Below are positions 24,216 through 36,509 of a DNA stretch of 64,000 nt, in pieces. The stretch is from Sapria himalayana (lineage: Eukaryota; Streptophyta; Magnoliopsida; Malpighiales; Rafflesiaceae), in NCBI GenBank assembly GCA_029783825.1, contig JAREIK010003412.1:31242-95241 (forward strand). The letters are read 5' to 3'. Under the pieces are notes generated by a model. It made no database searches and was not told the origin of the DNA. It saw nothing but the letters and a program-made list of their open reading frames with translations. How positions within the stretch are numbered: the first letter of the stretch is position 1; every line of letters starts with the position of its first letter. The position numbers were made by a program, and so were the translations under genes.

Positions 24216-27200
24216 GTTAAAGCTCGAGTACTACTATTTATAACTTTCTATAGCTAAAATTCTTGGGATTGAAAATATCACTATGGCTTTTTCCTTTGAT
24301 TTGTGACCACAAGTGTCAATATGCAAGACTAATATTTTGAGCAATGATTAAAACCTTTTATACATTTGAATATGATTCATTTACGCATTTTTGGGTATTG
24401 TGAGCTTGTATACATAACTCATTTAATATAAAAAGAAAGAAATGATACTTTTCATATCCATGAGGATATAAAAAAGGGGCTTAGACATGCCAATAAAAAT
24501 AATCTTTTGATTCTTGATTGAAGAGAGCCTTTACTTCTTGTCCTGCTCAAACTGCCCTGGGGCTAATTTGTTCTAATAGGCTACAAGGTGGTTATTTTTT
24601 TAGAGGTGAACTATGTTTTAAAAAAATTGCTTTGAGTGTGTGCATGAGATATATTTTAGAAGAAATTACAATAATCAATATAAATAGCATCCTCAACAAT
24701 AATCTATTTCAACACATAGGGGTACAACTTTGGTTTAGTCTGTTAGCGCACATGAGTCAAATTACCTTTGATAGCCCAGTGATTCAACATCAAATATGAT
24801 GAGATATAATAGAGATAAAGTAAAAGCTCCTATTATCTTGGTTAGAGCTTTAGCAATCATTCTAGAGTTGAGAGAGGAAAAAAATAAATTATTTTAATTA
24901 TTCAGTATAATTTTAATTATTATTTTAATTTTTATCAGTTTATTTTTATAGAAATATTAATTACAAAATAAATTATTAGTGAGACAGATCTAATTTAAAT
25001 TAAACCAGTATATCCTAAATAATAAAGAATAAATCTCATTTATTTTCATTTTAATTTTAAATATTCAAATTTAATTATTTATTTGTTTATTTTTATATAA
25101 ATATTAATTACAAAATAAATTATGAGTACACAAATATAATTTATATAAATTATTTTTCATCAAAATAATATAGATAAACTTTTTAAAAGAAAAAAAAATT
25201 TAAAAAAAATTATTATATTGTAATATATTTTGCTTTGCTTCTGAATCATTTTAGGTTTTGTAATTATATTATAATTGATATCTATCTTATTAATAATTGA
25301 TTATTAATTTATTTTTTGAACATTATTAAAATATTTATCAATAAAATAGTTTATATTGAATTTATATGATATATAAATATAATGATTTTTATAACTAAAT
25401 ATTGAATTCACTTTTGAAAAAAATTTAAAAATTATTATATTTTCTAAGGTTATAACCTTTGAAAATATCAAAAAATAATAAAAATAAATTTTTTGTTATT
25501 TTATTTTTTAAATAAAACCTATAAACTACTAAATGCATCCACAGTTAAATAAGTAAACTCCTAGACCCCGTAATGCCTAAATACAGTAACGAATAAACCG
25601 ATATATAATACATTATAAATAATAAATCTAATTTTTATTTCTATTTATAATAATTTTAAATATTCATTTTAATTATTTATTAGTTTATTTTTATAGAAAT
25701 ATTTATTACAATATAAATTATGTGTGCGACAAATATAATTTAAATAATTTATTTTTAATGAAATAATATATATACGCATATAAAAGAAGTAAAAATTTAA
25801 AAATTTAAAATTATTATCCAGTAATTTATTCTACTTTAATTTTGAATCAATTTGGGTTTTATAAATATTTTTTAATAATTTCTATCATTTTATTAATAGT
25901 TTATTAATTTAATTTTTGATCATTATTATAATATCTATCAATAAAATTGTTTATATTGAATTTATATGATATATAAATATTAATATTATTATAACTAAAA
26001 TATTAATTTTACATTTATAAAAATTTTAAATATTATTATATTTTCAAAGGTTATAACCTATGAAAATGAGAAAAAATTATAAATTTTTTTTTATTATTTT
26101 ATTGTTTAAATAAAACCCATAAACCACTAAAAGCCTAAAACATAAATCGCTAAATTTTCAAATGACAAAACATCTAAATACTTAAACCATTAAACTGATA
26201 TACATTAATAATAAATCAATAATCTCATTTTTATTTTTATTCATTATAATTTTAAATTTTTATTTTAATTATTTATCAGTTTATTTTTATAGAAATATTA
26301 ATTACAAATTAAATTATTAGTGAGACAGATATAATTAAAATTAAACTGGTATGCCCTAAATAATAATTTATAAATCTCATTTTTTATCATCATAAATTTA
26401 ATTATTCATTTTAATTATTTATTTGTTTATTTTTATATAAATATTAATTACAAAATAAATTGAGTTATTTTAATAGCTATATACAACTTAATAAATAATA
26501 AATCTCATTTTTATTTCTATTTATTATAATTTTAAATATTCATTTTAATTATTTATAGTTTAATTTTTTAGAAAAATTAATTACAACATAAATTTCGAGT
26601 GAGACAAATAGTATTTAAATAATTTGTTTTAATAAAAAAATATAAGCTTATAAAAAGAAGGAAAATTTTAAAAATTAAATATTATTATTTAGTAATATAT
26701 TTTGATTTGATTTTGAATCTTTTTGTGTTATGTAAATATATTTTAATTAATATTTATATTATTAATAATAGTTTATTAATTTAATTTTGATCATTATTAT
26801 AATATCTATCATTAAAATTATTAATATTGAATTTATATGATATATAATTAGTAAGATTAATATAAATATACAATGTATTCACATTTCAAAAAATTTTAAA
26901 AATTATTTTATTTTCTAAGATTATAACCTTTGAAAATCTAAAAAAAATCAAAAAAAGAATTTTAAATTTTTATCATATAAATAAATCGTATAAATCACTA
27001 AATGCCTAAAAACATAAATTGCTAATCTCTTAAACGACAAAACTCCTAAATAATTAAACCATTAAACCGGTATACCACATATAATAAATCATAAATCTCA
27101 TTTTAATTTGTTTTCATTATAATTTTAAATATTCATTTTAATTATTTATTAGTTTATTTTTTATAGAAATATTAATCACAAATAAATAATGAGTAATAAA

Positions 27201-30200
27201 ATATATTTTAATAATTTATTTTTAATAAAAAAAAAGCTTATATAAAGAAGTAAAAATTTTAAAACAAAAATTATTATTTGGTAATATATTTTACTTTAAT
27301 TTTGAATCATTATATATAGGTTTTGCAATTATATTTTAATTGTGATTAATCTTATTAATAATAGTTTATTAATTTATTATTTGATCATTTTTATAATATC
27401 AAACAATAAAATTACTTATATTCAATTAAAATGTATTATAATTATTAAGTTATTATAAATAAATATTATATTTACACTTGAAAAAATTTAAAAATTATTA
27501 TTTTTTCAATGGTTATAACCTTCAAATATGATAAAAAAGTTCAAAAATAATTTTTTATTATTTTATTATTTAAATAAACCTTATAAACCACTAAATGCCT
27601 AAAGATTTAAATCTCTAGACTCCTAAACCCCAAAACCCCCTAAATACTTAAACCATTAAACATATATAACCTAAATAATAAATAATAAATAATAAATCTC
27701 ATTTTTATTTGTATTCATTATAATTTTAAATATTCATTTTAATTATTTTTTAGTTTATTTTTATAGAAATATAAATTACAATATAAATAATGAGTGAGAC
27801 AAATATAATTTAAATAAATTATTTTTTATGAAAGAAAAATAAATTTATAAAAATAAACAAAATTTCAAATTTTAAAATTTTATTTAGTAATATAATTTAC
27901 TTTGATTTTGAATTATTTTGGGTTCTGCAAATATATTTTAATTTATATCTATCTTATTAATAATAGTTTATTAATTTGTATTTTGATCATTTTTATAATA
28001 TATATTAATACATTTTTTATATTGAATCTACAACAAATATAATTATTAAGATTATTATAACTAAGTATTATATTCATATTTTATAACTATTAAAAAATTA
28101 TTGTATTTTAAAGGTTATAACCTTTGAAAATCACGATAATTCATAAAAATATATTTTTTGTTATTTCATTGATTAAATAAAACCTATAAACACGAAAATG
28201 TGTAAACATATAAATAAATAAACTCCTTAACCCCAAAACCACAAAAAACTTAAACAATTAAATAGGTATACCCTAAATAATAAATCATAAATCTCATTTT
28301 TTATTAGTATTCATTATAATTTTAAATATACATTTTAATTATTTATTAGTTTAATTTTATAGAAATATAAATTAAAAAATAAATTATTAGTGAGACAAAT
28401 ATAATTTAAATAATTTATTTTTAATAACAAAAATATATAAGCATATAAATGGATACCAAAATTTAAAAATTTAAAAATTTAAAATTAATATTTAGTAAAA
28501 TATTTCACTTTGATTTTGAGTCATTTTAGGTTTTTCAAATATATTTTAAATAATATTTATCTTATTTATAATTGGTTATTACTTTTTTATGATCATTATT
28601 ATCATAAATATCAATAAATAGTTTATATTGAATTTATATCATATATAATTATTATGATTATTATAACTTTATATTGTATTCACTTTTCAAAAAAAATTTA
28701 AAAATTATTATATTTTAAAAGGTTATAACCTTCAAAAATGAGAAAAAATAACAAAGATAAATTCTTTGTTATTTTATTATTTATATAAAACCTATAAACC
28801 ACTAAATGACTAAATACTAAAATGACTAAACTCCTAAACACCGAAGCTTATAAATACTTAAAATATTAAATTAGTATAGTCTAAATAATAAATCATAAAT
28901 CTCAGTTTTATTAGTATTCAATATAATTTTAAATATTCATTTTAATTATTTATCAGTTTATTTTTATAGAAATATTAATTACAAAATTAATTATTAGTGC
29001 GACATGTATAAATTAAATAATTTATTTTTCATCAAAAAATGCTCAATAAAAGAGGCAAAATTTTAAAAATAAAAAATTATTATTTAATAATATATCTTAT
29101 TTTGATTTTGAATCATTTTAGATTTTACAATTATATTTTAATTTATATCATTCTTATAAATACAAGTTTATTAATTTATTTATAGATCTTTATTATAATA
29201 TATATCAATAAAATTATTTATATTGAGTTTACATTATATATAATTATTAAAATTATTATAACTAAATATTATATTCACATTTAAAAAAATTAAATATTAT
29301 TATATTTTCAAATGTTACAACCTTCAAAAATTAAAAAAAAATCAAAAAATTAAATTTTTGTTTTTTCTTTCTTTAAAAAAATCTATAAATCACTAAAGGT
29401 CTAAACAATTAAATCACTAAACTCCTAAACCACAAAACACCTAAATACTTAAACCATTAAACTTGTATATCATGAATAATAAATAATAAATCTCAATTTT
29501 ATTTGTATTCATAAAAATTTTAAATATTCATTTTAATTATTTAGTAGTTTATTATTATAGAAATATAAATTACAAAATAAATTATGAGTAATACAAATAT
29601 AATTTAAATAATTTATTCTTAATAACAAAAATATAAAGTAATAAAAAAAGCAAAACATTAAAAAAATTATTATTTAGTAATATATTTTACTTTGATTTGA
29701 ATAAATTTAGATTTTGCGAATACTTTTTGAATAATAACTATTTTATTAATAATAGTTTATTAATTTATTTTTTGATCATTATTATAATATCTAGCAATGT
29801 TATTATTTATATTGAATTTAAATGACTTATATTTATGAAGATTATTATAAATAATTATTATATTTACATTTGAAAAAAATTTAAAAATTATTATTTTTTC
29901 AATGGATATAACCTTAAAAAATTAGAAAATATAAAAAAATAAATTTTATGTTATATCATTATTTAAATAAAAGTTATAAACCACTAAATCCATAAACACA
30001 TAAATCTCTAAACTCCTTAACACAAAAGCCCGTAAATACTTAAATGTTTAAACTCGTAAACCTTTATTATAATTTAAATAATTTATTAAAGTATTAATTA
30101 CAAAATAAATTATGAGTGATACAAATTCAATTTAAATAATTTATTTTTCATCAAAAAAAAATATAAGCTTATAAAAAGAAGCAAAATCTAAAAAACAATA

Positions 30201-32357
30201 ATTATTATTTAGTAATAAATTTTACTTTGATTTTGAATAAGTTTAGGTTTTGCAATTATATTTTAATTTATATCTATCATATTAATAAAAACATATTAAT
30301 TTATTTTTTGATAATTGATTTAATATCTATCAAAAAAATTCTTTATATTTTGTTTATATTATATATAATTATAATTATTATTATTACAAAATATTGTATT
30401 TACATTTTTAAAAAATTTTAAAATTATCATATTTTCAAATGTTATAACCTTTGAAAATGTGAGAAAATATCAAAAATAATTTTTTTATTATTTCATTGTT
30501 TAAATAAATCCTATAAACCACTAAATGCCTAAACACTTAAATCAAAACTCCTAAATCTCTAAAATCCTAAAAAGATAATCCTTTTAAACTAGTATACCTT
30601 AAATAATAAATAATAAATCTCAATATTATTTTTTTCATTATAATTTGAAATATTCATTTTAATTATTTATTTGTTTATTTTTATATAAATATTAATTACA
30701 AAATAAATTATGAGTTATAAAGATATAATTTATATAAATTATTTTTCTTCGAAAAATAGAGATGAACTTATAAAAATAATAAAAAATTTCAAAACTAAAA
30801 TTTATTATATAGTAATATATTTTGCTCTTCTTCTGAATCATTTTAGGTTTTGTAATTATATTTTAATTGATATCTATCTTATTAATAATTGTTTATTAAT
30901 TTATTTTTTGATCATTATTAGAATATTTATCAATAAAATTGTTTATATTAAATTTATATGATATATAAATATAATGATTATTATAATTAAATACTGTATT
31001 CACTTTTGAAAAAATTTAAAAATTATTATATTTACAAAGGTTAAAACCTTTCAAAATATGAAAAAATAATAAATACAAATTTTTTGTTATTTTATTTTTT
31101 AAATAAAACCTATAAACCACTAAATGCATACACAGTTATATCAGTAAACTCCTAAACCCCGTAATGCCTAAATACACAAACCATTAAACTGCTATATACT
31201 ACTTAATAATTAATAAATTTAATTTTTATTTCAATTTATTATTATTTTAAATATTCATTTTAATTATTTATTGGTTTATTTTTATAGAAATTTTTATTAC
31301 AAAATAAATTATGAGTGCGAAACATATAATTTAAATAAATTTTTTAATCAAAAAATATATATACGCTTTTAAAAGAAGTAAAAATTTAAAAATTAAAAAT
31401 TATTATCTAGTTTTATATTTTAATTTAATTTTGAATCAATTTGAGTTTTGTAAATATTTTTTAATTAATATCTATCTTATTATTAGTAGTTTATTAATTT
31501 AATTTTTGATCATTATTAGAATATCTATCAATAAAATTATTTATATTGAATTTATATCATATATAATTACTAATATTATTATAACTAAATATTGTGTTCA
31601 CATTTAAACAAATTTTAAAATATTATTATATTTTCAAAGGTTATAACCTATGAAAATGAAATAAAATTTCAATTTTTTTTGTTATTTTATTGATTAAATA
31701 AAACCTATAAACCACAATATGCCTAAAATGTAAATCGCTAAACTCCTAAAAGACAAAACCTCTAAATACTTAAACCATTAAACTAGTATACATAAATAAT
31801 AAATCATCAATATCAATTTAATTTTTATTCAGTATAATTTTAAATTTTTATTTTAATTAATTTTCAGTTTATTTTTATAGAAATATTAAATACAAAATAA
31901 ATTATTAGTAAGACATATCTAATTTAAATTAAACCGGTATACCCAAAATAATAAATAATAAATCTCATTTTTTAATTATAATTATAAATATTCATTTTAA
32001 TTATTTATTTGTTTATTTGTATATAAATATTAATTACAAAATATTTATGAGTTACACAAATATAATTTATATAAATTATTTTTTATCAAATAATTATAGA
32101 TAAACTTTTTAAAAAAAAAAATTTCAAAACAAAAAATTTTTGCCTAGTAATATATTTTACTTTGCTTCTGATCATTTTAGGTTTTGTAAATATATGTTAA
32201 TTGATATCTATCTTATTAATAATATATTATTAAGTTATTTTTTCATCATTATTAGAATATTTATCAATAAAAATGTTTATATCGAATTTATATGATATAT
32301 AAATATAATGATTATTATAACTAGATATTATATTCACTTTTGAAAAAAAATTTAAAA

Positions 32358-32399
32358 TTCTCACATTTTCAAAGGTTATAACCTTTGAAAATGTGAGAA
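32358..32399. repeat. 42-bp perfect palindrome (longest seen)
   Basis: Arms of 21 bp without spacer around TTATAA, the usual core extended outward through CTCACATTTT and its complement. All 21 pairs match. It lies in the monomer before the type-F tail at 32,460. Confidence 0.92.
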
Positions 32400-34252
32400 A
32401 ATAAAATAAAATATTTTTTCTTTATTATTCTATTGTTTAAATAAAATTTATACACCACTAAATGCCTAACCATTTAGATCACTAAACTACAAAATCCTGA
32501 TACCCCTATATAGATAATCCTTTAAATCGGTATACACTAAATAATAATTAATAAATTTCATTTTTTATTTGTTTTCATTATAATTTAAAAAATTTATTTG
32601 GATTGTTTTGTTTTTTCTTTTTATATATGTATTAATTATAAAATAAATTATGAGTTAAAATATATTTATAAAAATTATTTTTCATCAAAAAATTGATAAG
32701 CTTATAAAAAGAATAATAATTAAAAAAGAAATAATTATTATTTAGTAATATATTTTGCGTTGCTTTTGAATCATTTTAGGTTTTGATATTATATTTTAAG
32801 TAATATCAATCTTATTCATAATAGATTTTTAATTTATTTTTTGATAATTATTAGAATATCTATCAATAAAATTGTTTATATTTAATTTATATGATATATA
32901 ATTATTATGATTATTATAATTAAATATTGTATTCACTTTGAAAAAAATTTAAACATTTTTATATTTTCAAAGGTTATAATCTTAAAAAATGAATAAAATA
33001 TTAAAAATAAATTTTTAGATATTTTATTTTTTAAATAAAACCGTATAGACCATTAAATGCTTACTTACTTAAATTAGTAAGCTCATAAACCCCGAAACCC
33101 CCTAAATACATAATCATTTTAACATCTGTATACTACATAATAAATAATAAATCTCATTTTTATTTCTATTTATTATAATTTTAAATATTCATTTTAATTA
33201 TTTATAGTGTAATTATTTAGAAAAATTAATTACAAAATAAATTTTGAGTTAGACAAATATTATTTAAATTATTTATTTTTAATCATAAAAAATATAAGCT
33301 TATAAAAAGAAGGACAAATTTAAAAATTAAATATTATTATTTAGTAATATATTTTGATTTGATTTTGAATCATTTTTTGTTATGTAAATATATTTAATTA
33401 ACATTTATATTATTAATAATAGTTTATTAATTTAATTTTTGATCATTATTATACTATCTATCACTAAAATTGTTTATATTGAATTTCTATGATATATAAT
33501 TAGTAAGATTAATATAATTGTACATGGTATTCACATTTCAAAAAATTTTAAAAATTATTTTATTTTTAAAGGTTATATATAACCTTTGAAAATCAGATAA
33601 AATAAAAATAAAATTTTTTATTTTTATTATATAAATACAAACTAAAAACCACTAAATTCCTAAAAACATAAATTGCTAAACTCCTAAACGACAAAACTCC
33701 TAAATAATTAAACCATTAAACTAGTATACCATATATAATAAATCATAAATCTAATTTTAATTTGTATTCATTATAATTTTAAATATTCATTTTAATTATT
33801 TATTAGTTTATTTTTTATAGAAATATTAATTGCAAAAAAAATAATGAGCGAGACAACTATAATTATAATAATTTTTTTAATAAAAAAAAATATAAGCTTA
33901 TAAAAAGAAGTAAAAATTTAAAAACAAAAAATTATTATTTAGTAATATATTTTACTTTAATTTTAAATCATTATATATAGGTTTTGCAATTATATTTTAA
34001 TTGCTATCAATCTTATTAAGAATAGTTTATTAATTTATTATTTGACCAATTTTTTAATATCTAACAATAAAATTACTTATATTGAATTTAAATGTCTTAT
34101 AATTATTAAGATTATTATAACTAAATATTATATTTACATTTGAAAAAATTTTAAAAATTATTATATTTTCTAAGGTTATAACCTTCAAAAATGATAAAAA
34201 ATAAAAAAAAATAATTTTATATTATTTTGTTATTTTATTATTTTATTATTTA

Positions 34253-34370
34253 ATTATTTTATTATTTTATTATTTTATTATTTTATTATTTTATTATTTT
34301 ATTATTTTATTATTTTATTATTTTATTATTTTATTATTTTATTATTTTATTATTTTATTATTTTATTATT
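34253..34370 (+). repeat. (ATTATTTT)n microsatellite, about 15 units
   Basis: An uninterrupted 8-bp repeat of about 118 bp. Other type-I monomers (near 27,548 and 43,520) have only about two units at the same site, just before the TTTAAATAAAAC box. This is therefore a local expansion of existing sequence. Confidence 0.95.
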
Positions 34371-35540
34371 TAAATAAAACTTATAAACCACTAAATGCCT
34401 AAACATTTAAATCTCTAGACTCCTTATCCTTAAAACCCGCTAAATACTTAAACCATTAGACATATATAAACTAAATAGTAAATAATAAATCTCATTTTTA
34501 TTTGTATTCATTATAATTTTAAATATTCATTTTAATTAATTTTAGTTTATTTTTATAGAAATATTATTTTCAAAATAAATAATGAGTGAGACATATATAA
34601 TTTAAATAAAATATTTTTTATAAAAAAAATATAACCTTATAAAAATAAACAAAATTTTAAAAATTTAAAATTTTATTTAGTAATATAATTTACTTTGATT
34701 TTGAATTATTTTGGGTTCTGCAAATATATTTTAATTAATATCTGTCTTATTAATAATAGTTTTTTAATTTATTTTGGATCATCAAAATAATATATATAAA
34801 TAAAATTTTTTATATTGAATTTACATCAAATATAAATATTAAGATTATTATAACTAAGTATTGTATTAATATTTTAGAACTATTAAAAAATTATTATATT
34901 TTCAAAGGTTATAACCTTTGAAAATCATGAAAATTCATAAAAATAAATTTTTTGTTATTTCATTGATTAAATAAAACCTATAAATCAATAAATAAAACCT
35001 AAATGTGTAAACATATAAATCAATAAACTCATTAACCCCAAAACCACAATAAACTTAAACCATTAAATTGGTATACCCTAAATAATAAATAATAAATCTC
35101 ATTTTTATTAGTATTCATTATAATTTTATATATACATTTTAATTATTTATTAGTTTATTTTTTTAGAAATATAAATTAAAAAATAAATTAATATTTAGAC
35201 AAATATAATTAAAATAATTTATTTTTCATCAAAAATATATAAGCTTATAAACGGATACAAAAATTTAAAAATTTAAAATTAATATTTAGTAAAATATTTC
35301 ACTTTGATTTTGAATCATTTTAGGTTTTGTAAATATATTTTAAACAATATTTATCTCATTGATATATATATCAATATAATTGTTTATACTGAATTTAGAT
35401 GATATATAATTATCAAGATTATCATAACTAAATATAGTATTCACATTTAAAAAAAAATTAAAAATTGTTATAGTTTCAAAGGTTATATTAAATTTTTTGT
35501 TATTTTATTTTTTAAATAAAACCTATAAACCACTAAATGA

Positions 35541-35557
35541 TAGGGGTGCTCATGGGA
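35541..35557. repeat. Left terminal inverted repeat of hAT element 2
   Basis: TAGGGGTGCTCATGGGA. Most positions pair with the right end, and CTAAATGA precedes it. Confidence 0.85.
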
Positions 35558-36509
35558 TGGGACGGGATGGGGATTACAAATCTCCAGTCCCTGCCCATAG
35601 TTCGAAGATTTTTTTTAAGATCCAGACTCGTCCCATAGGTTGAAAATATCGGGATGAGACGGGATGGAGATCGGGGATTTTGGGTAGGAGAAAATGGTTC
35701 CGGGACAGAACGGAGTTCGAACATTTTATTTAAATTTATTTTCTTTAAACCGGCCAAGTTAGTTCATGTCGAAACCTTTTGTTGTACCATTTATCATTCC
35801 TTAGTTATGTATATTTCAAACTTAAATTGGGCCAATTTTGTTTTGTCAAATAGGCTGAATACCGCAAATGAGTTCCATTACCTTGTCAAAAGCTTTGATG
35901 TGTAGAAAAGGATAGAAATGTTAAATAGAACGGGACAGAGTTGTGTGCTTAATTTGGTTCTTTGTTTTTTCACAAGTTGGCTTTGTTCAGCCGAGTGAAA
36001 GTTAACCATAATAGAAATACTACATTTTTTAAACAATTACTTAAAATATTAAGGAATAGCTAAAGATGACCACAAACATTGGTAGCATCAATTACTACTT
36101 AAGTAATTGCTAAAATTAAGCAGCTTAATATAACAAAAAAAATACAACTAATAACAACCATTATAATAATCATTTCAAAGGTCCGTCCCGGAAAAGCAAT
36201 GAAAATCCAAACATAATTAATTATCTCTTCTACAACTCCTCCCTTTTCTTCCTCCACTGTAGAAGGACAACCAGCGATGAAAATGTGTTAATCATGTAGA
36301 CATAAATTTCAAAGATGAAAGAGTAATAAAAAAACAAAATATTACCTTATAAAATTTAATACACCCATTCCAAATTTAGTTGGCCAACTATAGTTGGAAG
36401 AATATTTGGATCTTGTTACCCCGGTGAAAATTGTAATTGAACCCTATTTTTATTAAATTTAATGAATAAAATAAGTAAAAGTGAAATTAAAATTTAGAAG
36501 ATTTGTATA

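Larger units (their letters stand above)
22401..24877 (+). mobile_element. Non-satellite insert with retroposon-like part, right copy
   Basis: The plus-strand copy of the insert at 3,930-6,389. The GC-richer portion (22,401-23,683) contains CA-rich and CCCAC/GGGCC-rich stretches and stop codons in all frames at short spacing. It ends in AATAAA and an A-run. It is followed by a telomere-like patch (23,704-23,783), degenerate repeats (23,935-24,215) and unique AT-rich sequence. No protein family is recognised. The 3' half could be pre-existing sequence into which the retroposon jumped. A possible short target duplication AAACCAT flanks 22,401-23,703, but it lies in CTAAACC-rich sequence and is weak evidence. 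Confidence 0.6.
20840..25455 (+). repeat. Right arm of the 4.6-kb inverted duplication
   Basis: Reverse complement counterpart of 3,345-7,970: satellite, fused truncated monomer, satellite, non-satellite insert, satellite. Variants shared only between the arms include GGTTATCATCTTT at 21,322, AATAAAGAATAAATCTC at 25,018, TTCAAATTTAATTATTT near 25,064, TTATATTATAATTGATAT near 25,265 and AATAAAATAGTTTATATTG at 25,340. Similarity stops at the palindrome near 25,450: beyond it this arm has a type-A tail and the left arm a CTTACTTACTT tail. Confidence 0.85.
24878..35540 (+). repeat. AT-rich 0.6-kb satellite with the clearest higher-order order
   Basis: Palindrome cores lie near 25,450, 26,047, 26,920, 27,510, 28,110, 28,720, 29,310, 29,905, 30,440, 31,040, 31,635, 32,379, 32,965, 33,570, 34,165, 34,910 and 35,481 (half). 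Tail types read A, B, a fused L-like unit (near 26,470), H (TATACCACATATAAT), I (CCATTAAACATATATAACC), J (AATGTGTAAACATATAAAT), K, C, D, E, then A, B, F, L (CTTACTTACTT), H, I, J, and A carrying hAT element 2. The first cycle spans about 5.6 kb. The fused unit at 26,465 lost most of a monomer. No gene is visible; the 83-codon frame at 30,710 is a chance frame in the repeat. Confidence 0.88.

Noticed and set aside
30710..30961. 83-codon frame beginning MSYKDIIYIN, with a similar frame at 3,436-3,687 (minus)
   Set aside because: Both are the same stretch of satellite monomer. Most other monomers have stops or shifts there, and the composition (Ile, Asn, Tyr, Phe) is what AT-rich DNA gives by chance.
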